In this document: piece after piece, positions 26,435 to 40,332 of the stretch
Numbering within the stretch: the first letter of the stretch is position 1
Layout of the letters: the number at the start of each line of letters is the position of its first letter
DNA from: Garcia nutans
Lineage: Eukaryota > Streptophyta > Magnoliopsida > Malpighiales > Euphorbiaceae
Assembly (NCBI GenBank): GCA_947685225.1
Contig: CANTUV010000033.1
Location: 53,793,001-53,857,000 of the forward strand
Length of the DNA stretch: 64,000 bases
Direction: 5' to 3'
The notes under the pieces: generated by a model
Databases searched by the model: none
What the model was told of the DNA's origin: nothing
What the model saw: only the letters and a program-made list of their open reading frames with translations
Position numbers and translations under genes: made by a program

Positions 26435-27359
26435 GAACCGCAACAGTAACCGAACCCTAAGAGAGAGAGAGAAGAGATAAAGCCAGAATTCTAGAGAAAG
26501 AAGGCTGGGGAAGTGAGGGTTTATGTTGTTGTTCAAGTATAAACAGTTGAGAAAGAGAGAGAAACGACTCGTTAATATATTTTAGAAGAAGAGACTGCTT
26601 GAAATATAAGCAGAGAAGGGAGAGGGGGAGAAAAAGGACTAGGAAAGACTAATATAATAATAATAAAATATTTAATTGTACAGTGAGGTTTTTGATTTTG
26701 TAATAGAGAAAAGGGGGAAAATTCGAGGCGCCATGTATATAACATTGAGCGAGAGAGCGAGGGGAAGCTTGCCAGCTAGGTGCGATTTGGGGCTGGGTGA
26801 GCCCCGTGGCTCTAGCCTATGTTTATATATATAATAAAATGTAATTTAAATTATTAAAAATATTGTGTTTAATAGTACTCTATTATTAATTGATTGAGTA
26901 TATTGGAAATGATTTAAAAAATATAATTATTATTTGATTAGCATAATGATATGATGTATCTATATGTTCAAAAAAAATGATTAAATCAATTATCAAATCA
27001 TGTTTATTTTATATTATAATAAGATCGCATTATTATTGATGACTATTAAAAAATATTACTTACACATATAATCACAATGCACCTTATTGCAATTTTTAGT
27101 TACGGTGAGTTTTTGTGTATTTTCTGTCTATTACAGCAGAGAGGGGGGAAATTTTGATTATGGGTACGGTGAGTTTATGTGTGTTTTTCTTATATTACAA
27201 AGAGAGGGAAATTTTTTATTATGAATATATTAGACATAATATATATATTTATTATTAAATTACGTCTCCACGTGTATTGTGAATTTATGTATATTTAAGA
27301 TTCATAATTACACATTATTAAAATAAAAAAGGTAAAACTTTGTATATTAATATTTTAAT

Positions 27360-27574
27360 AATAACTTTACTTAAAAGAAAAATATTTATTATAGTCATTT
27401 TAAAAAACAATTATTGGATAACTTCCTTTATATTTATTAAAAAATATTGATTATAAGTCCATTTACGAATAGAGATATTATAATAAATATTTTTTAGCTA
27501 ATAAAAAAGATATTGTCTAATAATTATTTTTTAAAATGACTATAATTAGTATTTATCTACTTAAAATTATTAAC
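27360..27574. repeat. Imperfect foldback element, AT-rich
   Basis: The left arm core ATAGTCATTTTAAAAAACAA at 27391 continues to ATTATTGGATAA. It is mirrored by the reverse complement at 27513-27543 (ATAGTCATTTTAAAAAATAA, then TTATTAGACAA). The symmetry centre is near 27467 and weaker matches extend outward. This resembles a decayed MITE, but no clean terminal repeats or target duplication are evident. Confidence 0.55.
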
Positions 27575-29042
27575 TAAATTACAATAAATCGATTATTTTC
27601 TTACTTAAAATACATATGATGTTATGTATTAAAATTTCTTATTCCTTCAATGACTTTTTAGTTTCATAAAAAAATGATCCAAATAATTTTGCTCACTCTA
27701 TTTTTATTTTCTATTATTGTAATAAAAAAACTCATGATCAGAAAAATGTTAGTTCTATTATTTCATTTAATAATTAATTTACATTGTTTTACATATTAAA
27801 TAAACTCTAACACGAAAAGCAATAAATTCTAAATTTATGGATATTTAATTCAGTAAATAAGATAAAATAATTTATCATGCTTTTACTGTATAATTATATT
27901 AAATGTGATTATCCCTATGATATTTATTTTATTGTATTTCAAAATTTTCTTATTTATTAAAATTTTTAAATGTAAATTATTTTGATTCCATCATTAGTCA
28001 TTATTTAATACTAGATTATTATATGATATAAAAGTTTATTGAAAGTAATTTCATATATTTTTGAAGTATTGGAAATTTATTTAATTTAAGAACATCTATT
28101 GAGAAATGAATGTGATTTATAATTTATTTTTTTATATTATATACGTGCGGTGTGCACGTTGGGTTGGGGCAAGCGAAGAAGTGTGCGGCGGTGACCCGGA
28201 TGTGTTGATGTCTAATTAGGTCCACTTATAAGAAAACAAGAACAAAGCTAGCAGCCAACATTGGACATATGTTAATAATCCTAGTCTGTGACGTTCTTGG
28301 TTAAGGGATCTTCGGCTTAGCCCGTCCGCTTCAGCATGGGCCAGTTTCTCATTCATTTCTATTTAAATTAGTCAAAATTTCACCTGTCACTTTTTTTTAT
28401 TATATTTTTAATATTTTATAATTTTTATATATTTTAATATGCCAAATATACACTAAATGTACAATTTTAATAGTGAGAATATAGTTTTGATATATTATAC
28501 ATATCAGATACATATATTCAAAAGTAAGATATTTTTAAAATTAAAAACTGATTTTGAAATTAAATATATATATATATTAAAGTAAAATACTTTTAAAATT
28601 AAAAGTTAATTTTAATATAAAAATGATTAATTTTTTTATTTTTTATATATTACGGATTAATTTTCATCTGTAATTAAGTTTAAAATTTTGATTAGTCCTT
28701 ACTGATCAACGAAAATGCTGCGTTTGAGAGATGAATTGAATCATTACTCATTAGCCCGTTCGTATCACTTACTCTGTTCAGTCTCCGTAGCCTCATACCA
28801 ATAAACTCCACAAAATGTAAGCATACCGACAGGGAACTGAATGGTTACGCGCCACAATGGAGCGTGCAGTATCGTTACAGTCGACCTTTAAACCCCAAAA
28901 TAACGGCAACAGAAAATCACTGATTCATAATTTCGCTTGTTCTGTAAATTAAACATAAACCGGAGAAGATTGCAAAACAGAGCCCGAAACAGAACAAGAG
29001 CAGAGGAAATTGCAGTGTAGTGCGGCAACACCAATCATCATC

Positions 29043-32000
29043 ATGAACTTGTTTCGGTTTGCTGGGGACATGACCCACCTTCTTAGTATAGTGGTCCTTC
29101 TTCTCAAGATCCGTAATACCAAATCTTGTGCAGGTATGCTGCTTTATCTATGTCTGTGCCTTTTTGCCATTGCAGGGAGTTTTGATTTTTTTTGTAAGTT
29201 CCTTCTTTTTTTATTGAAGATTCCACAATACCCATTTAGTTCCTGATTGTCTCCTTGTTGGTTTGAGAATTTGTATTCTTGCATTAACTCTAAATTTCCT
29301 TTTTTATTTGAGATTTATGTTAGCGATTGTTTGAATTCTTATCTCCTTTATGGAAAGAGAAGCCCTTTGTCCAAAAACTACAAGGATCCATTACCCATTT
29401 CTCGTATTCCTTACTTCGATTTAAATTTTAAAATTTCCCTTTTCTTTATTCCATTCGCTTTTGATGGGTGCTTACGTGATTAGGAAAGCTCTCTCAATAT
29501 TTAGAAACATCTATTTTTGTTATACTATAATTTATTTAATTTTAATTTTTTTATCCTAATAGTTATTTATTTGCTTAATTTTGAATCCTCCCAAGTTTTT
29601 CTGAATGGTTACTTTCCCAAATGTCTTGTTTTCTTCAAGATGATAAATGGGAAAGGCTGTTAGTTTGATTGTATTCCTGAAGTTTATTCTGAAACTGATA
29701 CTTAATGGGAGGTCGATTCATTGGCTTTCCTCCGTTCAGTTAGTGGCTCTTCTCTTGCACTTTATTTTATTTTATTTTTATTGTTTAATTTTTAAAATTC
29801 TATAAGTTGTTGCTTGGTGCTAATTTTGTTAAAATTAGTTGTTTATTTTTTTTTTGCGGGTTTGAATTAAATTATTTATATCCTAAAATATCTTTGCAAC
29901 CTGCTTTTGTTAAAAGTATTCGAAAGTTGTTATCAATTATTGCCTAAATAGCCTTTTTTTTTACTTTGACTTTATTCATACTTTTGAATAGTGTGTACAA
30001 CTTAATTGAAAGTTCTCTGTCTTGAAAATCTTGACACACTCTGTTCCCGTAAATTTTTGGTTCCCATCCACTGTTCTATGATATTCCCATCCATTGAATT
30101 TCAGAAGAATAATTATCATTTAAATTGTTTGACTGGCACGATAAGTGCAGAATGCTTTTCTTGGAATTAGAATTTACTCGTCCTATGACTGAAATCTCAG
30201 AAGTTTACTTCTCATTCTCATTATGTTGGGACACGGATATTCAACTTGACAGTCCTAGTTCTTTGAGACTTTCCTTGGTGAAGCAATTTGAAATTGTATA
30301 GAACTGGCAATTTGACAAGGAGATTTTACAAATTATGTCTTCAGGAGCATAGTGTTATATGTTTCTGTATCTATCTCAAGCCTATTGCTGCTTTTACTTT
30401 TTTTTTTTCCTTCAGGAATTTCACTGAAGACTCAAGAACTGTATGCTGTAGTTTTCTTAAGTCGGTACCTTGATTTGTTTGTGAAATACTACTCTTTCTA
30501 CAACACTGTAATGAAGCTAGTATTTATTGGGACTTCAATTGGAGTTGTATGGTACATACGATACCATAAAGTTGTGAAGCAAACTTACAGCAAGGATCAA
30601 GATACTTTTAAGCATTATGTTCTGATTATTCTATGCCTTTTCCTTGCACTTCTGATCCACCATTCCTTTGATGTGATTGAGGTGTGTAATATTCCTGTCT
30701 CAAACCCTACATATATACCAATATGATGTCTTGTTTGCCAAATGCTGAAGGGAACTTTTAAGCTTAATCAACACAGATTTATTAGCCTTGGATTTGAGAA
30801 GATTGTGTGTTATATAAATATGAAATGTTCCATTGAAATTGCTTTCTTCTTCTTTGGTCTTTTACCTTTCTTTGATATAATAGCATAGTCATGATTGCCT
30901 ACTTGCCAAATGTCTTGTAGCAGATAAATGATTTTGTTTGAGTTTTATGCCTGGATCCTTAGTGGTTATTTTTTAAGGCATGGACGCATAGTGAGACTTG
31001 GAAGGGCTTGAAGTGCAAGTGCCAAAAACAGACGTCACTTTTTCATGTCAAAGCAAAGTCGTTAATTCCAGAAGTTAGATAACAATTATTTGGATTCTAG
31101 ATAGCATATATTTTAGATTCTAGTACTTTCAAGAACTTATCAGAGAATTAATTATGCATGAAGAATTTTTACCTTTCTGTTAGTAGGCAGACATATATTA
31201 GTTCCAGCCTATTAAGTTAGGGAAGGTACTTTATGGAGATCCATTTAACATTTACCAAGTTCTTAGATGCTAGCTATTTTAAGAATTGTGTTCATCACTT
31301 AAATTGACAACTACAAAAATTGATTTCTTTGCAATCCATGGGCAACCTTGCCCTTCTATTTTCCATTATCTTGAAATACTAATTTAGACAAGAGCCTGAC
31401 ACATTAATCATCTCATGGTATTTCTTGCTTGACAATACGACATATTTTGCTTTTCATTTAAAATTTTTATTTAATCTCTAATGCAAGTTGATCTCTTGTA
31501 ATAGGTTTTGTGGACATTTTCAATTTACCTTGAAGCAGTAGCTATCTTACCCCAGTTGTTATTGCTACAAAGGTCAAGTAACATTGACAACTTGACTGTA
31601 AACTACGTTTTCCTTCTTGGGTATGTATGTTACTACAAACCTTTATGGTATGGTTTATCCTTTCTCCATTGACCTTGTGGTTCTCCTACAGTTACTGCGC
31701 TTGCATGACTTCTACTTTTCCTTGATTTTCCCCCTTGGTCTGACTATATGTGGTTTTTAGTGTGTCCACGCACAAGTGGGAGGTCAATGTAACTCAAGTT
31801 ATGTTGAATGCGAATAGATTCATTTAGACATGCAAAGCAGAAACTTAAATGGTTGCAGCAGTAACTAAAATGTGGAACTGTAGGTATAGGTCTTAATATC
31901 ATTCAATATAATGCTTGGGCAAGAATTGGAATGTGATGAAGGCAGTTTGGTGTAGACTTTGAATAACTGTATTCTGTAGCATCTTTTGGTCCCGCCGCTG

Positions 32001-33142
32001 ATAATCTATTGTCTGCACAAGATTTAATTGTCTTGCAAAAGTTCACAGGGTTGACTAAATACTTTGTAATTTCCTTTGTATTAATATGCTAGTGTTTTGG
32101 ATAATTGATCCTGTTAAAATGACATGATAATAAATTATTTTCATGTATTTAAGATGATGTGTGGATAGAACTGGTTAGTGTGAAGAGTATGCATTAAGTT
32201 ACTAATCCATCATTTCCTCAATATAATGAATGGAAATTTGATAATGTAACAAATGGATGTTCATTGTCTATTAGATGACTAATATGTACCTCCTTAGGAA
32301 TTTTGTGCAAGCTTTTTAGCGTTGGACAGACTCATCTCTGTGATGGCTTTGATCCTGGTAGAAATTCCAATCTCTGTCGTTCTGATATCCGAACAGTGTT
32401 GTTATTCTGAAAAGATTTTTTTTTTTTTTGAAAATTAGTATCTGTACCATGAAACGCAAAGTAATGTTTTAGCCATGCAAATTGCGATATGATGAGATGC
32501 TTTTCTTTGACATTTGACCTTTGACCTTAATCTGTGATATTGATAAGTTCTTTGGGTTATGTAGTTGAAACTGATAGCTGGAGGAGAACTTGCATGTTCT
32601 TCTTAAATATCTCATTTTGCTATGGATTACTTATTACTTTTTGTCCGTTTGATCTTTTTTAACATTTAGTTTTTGTTTCATTTCATATATAGTGCTTACC
32701 GTGCTTTGTATATCTTCAATTGGGTTTATCGCTTCTTCATAGAGGGAGTTAAAGTCCGATGGATACGTAAGTTGCTCTACCTCTTGGTTCCACTTTCTCA
32801 TTTAGGTAATGTTATTAATGGTAGCTTTTTTCTTTTTTTTGAAACTGCCAAAAAACAGCTTGGGTTTCAGGCTTTGTTCAGACTGCTTTATATGCTGACT
32901 TTTTCTATTACTACATCAAAAGGTATGTGTCCTGCTTGTTCTCTTTCCAGTTTTTTTAATGTTCTGCTCGTATCTATAGGATCCTTTAAACCCAATTCCT
33001 CTCACATACTCTGAAATCGCACTTTCTGTGAAGATTTGTGAACCTTCCTTTACTTTTTCCGCTCACACTAACCACCGGGTCTTAATTTTGCTGCCCTTGC
33101 TGCAGTTGGAAGAATGTCAAGCAGCTTAAGCTCCCTGAGTGA
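29043..33142 (+). CDS. ERD2: ER lumen protein-retaining receptor (KDEL/HDEL receptor), 6 exons
   Basis: Exons 29043-29133, 30416-30681, 31505-31620, 32693-32766, 32859-32922 and 33106-33142 join in frame to 215 residues, the exact usual length. The receptor cycles between Golgi and ER and returns escaped ER-resident proteins bearing C-terminal K/HDEL. It is a small seven-pass membrane protein. The start MNLFRFAGDMTH carries the conserved Arg5 of the ligand pocket; CAGISLKTQELYA, IYLEAVAILPQL, LYIFNWVYRF and ALYADFFYYY are family signatures. The C-terminus ends KNVKQLKLPE, a lysine-containing cytosolic tail; Arabidopsis forms end LPA as I recall. It appears closer to ERD2B than ERD2A. It is transcribed divergently from exportin-1 and convergently with HRD1, with the stops only about 1.1 kb apart. 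Confidence 0.96.
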
Positions 33143-34223
33143 ATTGAAGCTCTAACACCACTAAATACTTCGATAATAGAAGCTGAGTGTTGATCTTATA
33201 ATCTAGGAGGCGAAGTGTTCAAATCTCGACCCCCAAGTTTCTGACGTACCAAAATAAAAAAAGAGGAACATAAGTATATTACATGGCAGGGAGTTGTAGG
33301 TGACATTTTTAGTTTTGAACAGAGGATGTAGCACGGGTTATGATTTTCTAAAGCCGTACACCATCTTTACTTTTGTTAGATTATGTGCCCACTTAATCCC
33401 ATACAACTAGTAGCATGATCGAAGTCTCAAGGGTGGTGAAATTTTTGATCCTTCGGAATTGATGCTGAAAATCCCATATGGAAATCTGAGGTAAAAGAAA
33501 AAAGTGTACTTTCAAGCTTCTGGAATGTATGTATGTGTATTTTCCTTTGTTAATTCAAATTTGACTTGAAGTCTATTAATTTGAAGTTGTGATGATAAAC
33601 AAGCCTCTTCAATATAATAAAAAATACATAACGCTGTCCAGACTGGCAATATACTTGCGTGTTAAGATCTTATTATATTTTAAAGGTTAACTAACTATGC
33701 TCCGTTAAGAAAAATCCTCCATCTAAAATCAACTAATATTCTCCAAAAGAAATACTGAAACATCATAAACAGTTAAAAATAATTAAAAGGCAAGTTGTAT
33801 TAACCAGAAGAACAAGGGTAACCCAATATCAGTCGATGAATCTCCAGGAAGGAGAATTTTGAAGAGCGCAGAGGTAGGCGGAGGAGAGGGAAATCCACAG
33901 ACAGTGGAGGTTGGGGGGAGGGGGTTAGGCAATGTTGTTATCAAGCTAAACTCATATCCCTAAGCCAAAGCTTATTGGCAGCTGAATGTGCCCTTTAACA
34001 TTAGAAGAGAAACAATGTTGGGGACAAAAAACATATTCTGCGAAGAATATTTTTCAATTAAGAGGATTACAGAGAAAAAAAAAAAAGAAAAAAGGAATAC
34101 GATGCAACCCCATTGGGAGGAAACTACATTTCTAAAGCATTACTGGGATCTTCTCTAATTTCTTGTCCTATACACAAATGATGCTCTTTGGTCTCATGAT
34201 ACAACTACTATTGTTCAAGACTA
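33143..34223. other. Convergent spacer between ERD2 and HRD1
   Basis: Contains the 3'UTRs of both genes, the possible SINE remnant at 33175-33265 and a purine-rich stretch at 33850-33930 (GGGGGGAGGGGG). No gene is supported. Confidence 0.6.
33175..33265 (+). repeat. Possible tRNA-derived SINE remnant downstream of ERD2
   Basis: AGCTGAGTGTTG (33181) resembles a pol III A box. GTTCAAATCT (33217-33226) fits the B-box consensus GTTCRANTCY. An A-rich tail AAAATAAAAAAAGAGG follows at about 33250-33265. Spacing of about 35 bp suits a tRNA-like head, but no body or target duplication was established. Confidence 0.35.
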
Positions 34224-37200
34224 TCAATCACTCTCTCCTTGACGACCAGTGTCTGACAGGGATGAGGATGACATGACTGACTTGCCTTTGCTTTCTGACA
34301 AAGCCGGTGGATCCATTTGCATGGTATCCTCTGCCTTTGGCTGATGCAGAAGATGAAGCTGCTTTTGCAGGAGCTATACAATCCGAAAAAATGATAAATA
34401 CACCAGATGAAAACAGGGACGAAAGTAAAACAATATGGCATATAGCAGACAGAATCAGTTATATTTTCCATGATTCTTCTGCCTAAAGTATAAGCATGAA
34501 GAATAACATATAAATAAAAGATCTTGCATTTATTCAACAAAAACACCCAATATTGGTTGATATGTCCTCTCATGAAAATTATATACTGAATTAAGTAACT
34601 TCACATGGGAATGATTTCAGATTAATGTTACTGTTTTTGGTGGTACAGTATAACACAAATTTTGATTATCAATCATTCGAATTAAAAACCACATGTGAAC
34701 ATGATATAAACATGACATAACACACATGATTTTAGCTTGTTAGCTCACAAAGACCCACTAAGCACATCATCACTTACCTAGAGGTAGAACAGGTTTATTG
34801 ACTCTGTTGCTAATTCTTTTCCCCTTACCTGTAAAAACATTTATGCTCAAAAACATTTTTTTTAAATTCCATTATCCCCTTATCTGTAAAAAAATTTATC
34901 CATTTTTTTAATAGGTATTAAGTAAATATGTATGAGGAGTTATGAATAAAATTTTTCCTTCAAAGTTGATGAATCATGCCAAATGAGTGCCAATTTGCAA
35001 GTCAACTCACAATAAAGGCAAACACCTAAACACGCTAATTTTATTCATGCCATGTCATGTCCAATTTTGCCACTGCTATCTTTACATTTGGTCCATATAA
35101 GAAAATGCATTTGACCTTACTATGCATCTAAATCTCATAGCGTAACATGTTTGCCTAGAAAGCAGAGACTATACATCTTACGTGTAGAATTTAATACAGA
35201 TACATATATATGGAATTTCATGAAATCATTGAATAGATGGTACCTCAATCTGGTGTTGGAGAAGCTTTTTCTGAGCTTCCAAGTCAGAGTTCGGCATACT
35301 GCCCAACCTCTCTCCATAAGTTGCATTTGCACCTGGTACCTGAAAGGGTACGAAGACATACTGGGGAAATTGAGGTAAAGGCAAGTTTGAGGGCCCAGTG
35401 TGGATTGAAGATTGTGGCTGTGATTGTTCCCTGAAAGCCTGTTGTTCTCCACTAGACTCCCTATTAGGGGCATCAGCCAAAGGCCTTGGAGCTTGAGGGA
35501 GCAACGCATATCCAGGAGACCTGCAAATGCCAAAATTAATTTAAGAACAAGCCAAAAAGTTAGACAAGGACACAGGGCATACATCATCTTGAAGAAGTAA
35601 AAAATTAGAGTCAGGAATGGAGGAATCTGCAAATTTAGACATAGATGCCTTGGCACATTCATGTCAAGCAATGGTTAGCAGACAAAATTTTATACCTTAT
35701 TAAATCTGAAACACACATTTCTTTCACTGCATTATGTGAAGCAGAAACAGAGAGGGGAGACATATATTAAAATTTGTTCCGCATTTAAGCTATTATAGTT
35801 CAAAATTTTTGAGATAGAATGCAGACTAGGAAATTTAGTGCACATGCATACACATCTCCGCTAAAAGTGTAGCATGTCAATATTGCAAGAGTAGGCATCC
35901 ACAGCTGAACCGATCAAATGCAAGGTCAAAAAATGGGAAAAAAGAGAAGGTATTACATATATGCTGTTAACACAAAAATATCTTTTTGCAGCATATAAGT
36001 GCATACCACACTAGAGTGTTTGGAGAAGGATAAACAAAAGATTTCTCATATACAGCAGCAGCAGCTGCAGCAGCTTGAAGCCTGGCTTGATGCTGGCTCA
36101 AATTATCATTCTGCACGTTGCCAACTGAGCCCTGTGCTCCTGCACTTGAGGTGCCTGCCCCTGTTAACAATTATAAAAATTAGCCACTGAATGATATTAA
36201 ACCAATAAAATAGCTCACATGAAAAGAAACACCACATAAAGGGGGAAAAGAACTGAGAGAACAACACTCGAAAATTGTGATTTATTCCTTTCTATAGAAA
36301 AATGATTCTATCTAAACAAAATAATGTGAATGAAAAAAAAAATTCCCATTAGAGTCTTCTTAACTTCTACCTTGTGCTTGGGAGTTTGGATGAAGCTAGC
36401 CAAACAATTCATCCAACTAATTAGTTAGTTATTACAAAAGAATACATCATGTGCAAGAGAAAGAAAAGATAGCCACAGTATTCAAGAAATCTGGTCTAGA
36501 AACAAAACGAATCCTCAACAGTTGTTATTTTCCCTCTTGATTTGGGTAAAGTATATTGTCCCCAAGTGGTTAGACTGTTCTCACTTTGCTATCTGACATG
36601 ACAAAGTGTAATAGTATCAGCCGATGGTACAAAAGATTCTTGCCCCCTAAAATAGCAAAATGCCTCCAACCCATAGTTTACCAAATATTTAATTATGTAT
36701 AGAACATATCATTACTCTCCACATCTCAAAACAATTATTGATTGAGAATAAATTGTGATTTCCTATCCATAACTTATATGCTAAACAATTAGATCTTACA
36801 ACGACAATATTTTTTTACTGTTGCAATGATTACTATACAATTAGATCTTACAATGACAATATTTTTCACGTTGCGATAATTATCAAGTATTAGTTTTAGA
36901 TAAAGCTGGAAAAAAAAGTTAAAAAAAAATTAGAAGTTTCATTTATATAATTCGTAACTATAAAAAATCGTGAATAGCATTTTATGACCAAAGTAACTCA
37001 TATTCATGCAGATATTATGTTGTTTACCAGTCCAACGCTCTAGTGTTAAATATAAAATTTCTATGTTTTGTTGTCTCAGAATGTTGGGATTTCATAAATT
37101 GCTCAGCTTCCAACCAAAACGTGCATACAAATTTTAACCAATTTTATTTCGTAAAATAAATTGGTCATGGTACATTACCCTGCTGATGAGTATCTGACCG

Positions 37201-40200
37201 TCCTCCATGTTGCCCTCCAGCTGTACTTGCACCATTATCAGGTGGCACAACTAGGGCTCTGCATGTAGGGCATGTATGTTGTCGCTCCAACCACGAACGG
37301 AGACAATTAACATGAAAAAGATGTCCACATATTAATTTTTTGGCTGTGGTCATCTCTTCACGACAGATAATGCAGGTTGCATCACTTCTGCATATTCAAA
37401 CAAATAATTAAGAATGCTGATCCAAATGAATATTTGCTAAATTTACAAGTAACAAAGAACTTGGACAAAGTATTGAACTCACGCATTGAGCTCTTCAGGT
37501 GTTGCATCTGGAAATCGATCATTCATATTTGAAGTGATCTTCCGATAACGAATGTAATCGGCAACACGAATTTTGAAGTTTCTGAATGTCTCATAAAGCT
37601 CCCGTATCAGGTGCAAAGGTACACCGTAGTTCCTAAAGAAACAAATTCATATTTGTCATACAAAAATACAAAGCTCAATGGGGGGTAATGAATATGTGCA
37701 TAAACAAGTATTTGAACCACCAATAGGCAGTGAGCAACATCAGATAAATTTTTTTCCAATTAACAAACAATTTCAAGGAAACATTGAAGACATGATGGCC
37801 GAGCATAGAGAGAGCATAACAATTCATACCTAGCTGAGTTAACTTTATGTAAGACCAATTTCAACTTACCTTGCAATTAACAAATCAAAACAGACAAGTT
37901 TTAGCATGCATTATAAACCCATCAATGAAAAATTCAGACGTGCATATCTGCATTTTTTAATGGTGACCACATCAGAAATGTTAAAATAGGTTACAAGAAA
38001 ATCTAACAACTTCCTAATGCTGAGAGAGAGAGAGAGAGAGCATCAGCCACACTCCCATGTTTCCTCTCTTTCCTGTCTTTCTTATCATTCTCACATGAAA
38101 TCTATAGAGAAAAAATCATTTTAGTAAAACACACTTTAAGAATGTGTCAAATCAACTATCCACTAGAAAAGCCTCTAGAAGTGGAGACAACTGAGATTCA
38201 ACATCTCCACCTCAAATAAAGTCAGTTGCTCAACATTTAGATTAAATATAAATTACAGAGCCCTTGATTGATGTCAACAAGATAACCATGCTTGGTTTAT
38301 CTAGACAGTCCATACAGCCCACTTGCAACACTATTACCCAGATAGCAGCATCAGAATTCAAACATCAGGGAAACGATACTAACTATGCAAACAGATCTTT
38401 ACAAGTCAAGAGCATATGGCATTATCCATAAATGAATAGATCATTGTCCAATCAATAATAATGTATATGTATCTGATCAGGAGTATAATCCAATAATATC
38501 TTTGTAAGAACATGATAAGATATGAACACCTTATGTACATACTTTGTGACTGTTTAAAAACTAAAGGTTAAACTTGATGACTTTACTTACATGAAAATCA
38601 CGAGGAAGAAGCAGAGATACATAGACAAGTGAAGCAAGTCACGAATAAGTTCCAAATAAAAGGTGTAGACAGCCTTTCTTTCCCATTGTCCTTCCATTAG
38701 CATATCACTCACATAGAATATATATTTTATAAAGGTGGAGACAGTTGTTGTTGCTAGTATCATATACCTACGGCACAAAATGAAAAAATATTAGAGCAAA
38801 GGCAAACACTTTAGGATATGATAATTTTAACATGACACAGAAAGCAACTAACCCTTAATCCCAAGCTAGAAGGATTAGCTACATAGGATAATTTCAAAAT
38901 TACATAAAATTTAAAAATTACAATGCACAGGACTTAGTAACTTCCTAATTGCAAATTAAATTGTTACGCATTTGGTTCTCTTAAGATGGACATCATAATT
39001 GTGAAAGGTATAATTGGCAACCAGACTTGATGAAAGTATCTATCGAACATGACGTTCACTATGAATGGCAACTACACCTTGATATGCTGAATTCATTGTC
39101 AACCAGTATCATTTTTTTTCATCGAAAAGCCAATCCGAATTTCATTCAAGCAGAAAAACTGGGTGGATACTTAAGTTCTCACTCTCTCTTCAAATCTATC
39201 CAGCTCCTAATTAAAATTTAAAACTTATTATAAGGGCAGTGCTTTCTCTACTAAATACTTTTTCATCCACTACTTACATACCAAGAGTTCCAAAATCATT
39301 TGTCTGGATTTTTCAAATGATATCATGCCCGAGTGCTTAAAGCCAATTGACCTTGTTCCTCAATCCCAGAGATTATAAAATAAACCTTCATGAAACTTTA
39401 TACAGTTCACAACATCAGCTTAATTTATGGTCCTATATCCTGGATCATATTGTGTGCCTAAAAGTGTCCCTGACTCCATATTTCTCCACTATAGTATAGA
39501 ACTTTTCTTGGATATGCTCTATGTGGACTTTTCTTTTCTTGGATGATACTTCAAAGCCCTATCAGGCTATCACATCATGATGCAGCTATAGGTTCTGGGC
39601 ACAGCTTTAATATTTTTAAGGGAAGAATAAACTTAATACTCTTAATAATGGCCAGGTTAAGATCGCTCATAATCAAGGCAGTTCAATAGAAGAACCACTC
39701 ATGTTAACCCAATGGAAGTGATAATAAAAAAAAAAAATGTAAAGTGATAGTAAGGAAAAATAAAATGTAAAGTGAAATAACTTACTCAAAGGAGAAGAAG
39801 AGAGAGACAGAAGCCTGACGTGTTTCTATCAAATACTTAACAGAACTGTACAAAAACAGACCATCCAGAAGAAGAAGGAACCCCAAAAATGAAACTATCC
39901 GAATGTGAGACAACATGGGCACTGATGGAGTTGTCTCAATATACTCAACCCTCTTTTGAGCCAACCAATGTAATGACTTGATTAACAATAAAGCCGTAAC
40001 CATAGCAAGAAATGTCACTGAGAAATCCTGCCTGAAAATAGTGATAGCAAAGAGAATTTCCATAACCTCTCTCCATGACTGCTCATTCAACCTTTCAACC
40101 TCAGCTTCCCGAAGAGAACCAAGGAATACTCGCTTAGTTAATTGCCATAAAATGCACATAAAGACAAAACCCATGTTAAGAAGAAGCACCAAATTAATCT

Positions 40201-40318
40201 TAGAAGTTGATAAATAAACCATAGCTGGATAGAACTGGCCTCTACTGTTGAATGCATGATAAATAACTGCAATAGTTGCAACGAAACTAAGGGTTGCATA
40301 TGTCTGAAGCCGCATCAT
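34224..40318 (-). CDS. HRD1: ERAD E3 ubiquitin ligase HRD1 (7 coding exons)
   Basis: Minus-strand exons 40318-39786, 38767-38591, 37632-37483, 37387-37179, 36160-36007, 35520-35244 and 34373-34224 join to 549 residues. HRD1 sits in the ER membrane and ubiquitinates misfolded proteins for proteasomal degradation. The N-terminal half has several hydrophobic membrane segments (VATIAVIYHAF, INLVLLLNMGFVF, FLALVTALLL-type segments). The RING-H2 domain has Cys292, 295, 307, His309, 312, Cys315, 326, 329 (CIICREE ... CPTC), a complete C3H2C3 set. The C-terminal half is Gln/Pro/Ser-rich and includes a short alanine tract (LQAAAAAAAVYEKS), longer than in recalled Arabidopsis HRD1A. Two adjacent ATGs exist (40318, 40315). 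A 5'UTR intron is likely (donor after 40823, acceptor before 40332). Confidence 0.95.
36785..36888. repeat. 52-bp tandem duplication in HRD1 intron 4
   Basis: ACAATTAGATCTTACAA begins at 36785 and again at 36837, and the units continue similarly (CGACAATATTTTT versus TGACAATATTTTT). It is a local duplication with a few substitutions and no recognised function. Confidence 0.7.
38021..38040. repeat. (GA)n microsatellite in HRD1 intron 2
   Basis: An uninterrupted run of about ten GA units. Confidence 0.9.
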
Positions 40319-40332
40319 TTTCTCTGAGTCAA

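Larger units (their letters stand above)
26379..29042. other. Divergent spacer between exportin-1 and ERD2
   Basis: A 2.7-kb shared upstream region. The left 400 bases hold the exportin-1 leader and promoter (GA-rich tracts, telo-box). The middle (26820-28130) is over 75% A/T by eye and carries an imperfect foldback at 27360-27574. A less AT-rich patch at 28140-28350 has no recognisable gene. The last 120 bases before 29043 are the likely ERD2 leader. No gene supported. Confidence 0.6.

Noticed and set aside
35999..36190. A plus-strand frame with glutamine repeats
   Set aside because: It is the antisense of the HRD1 alanine tract exon.
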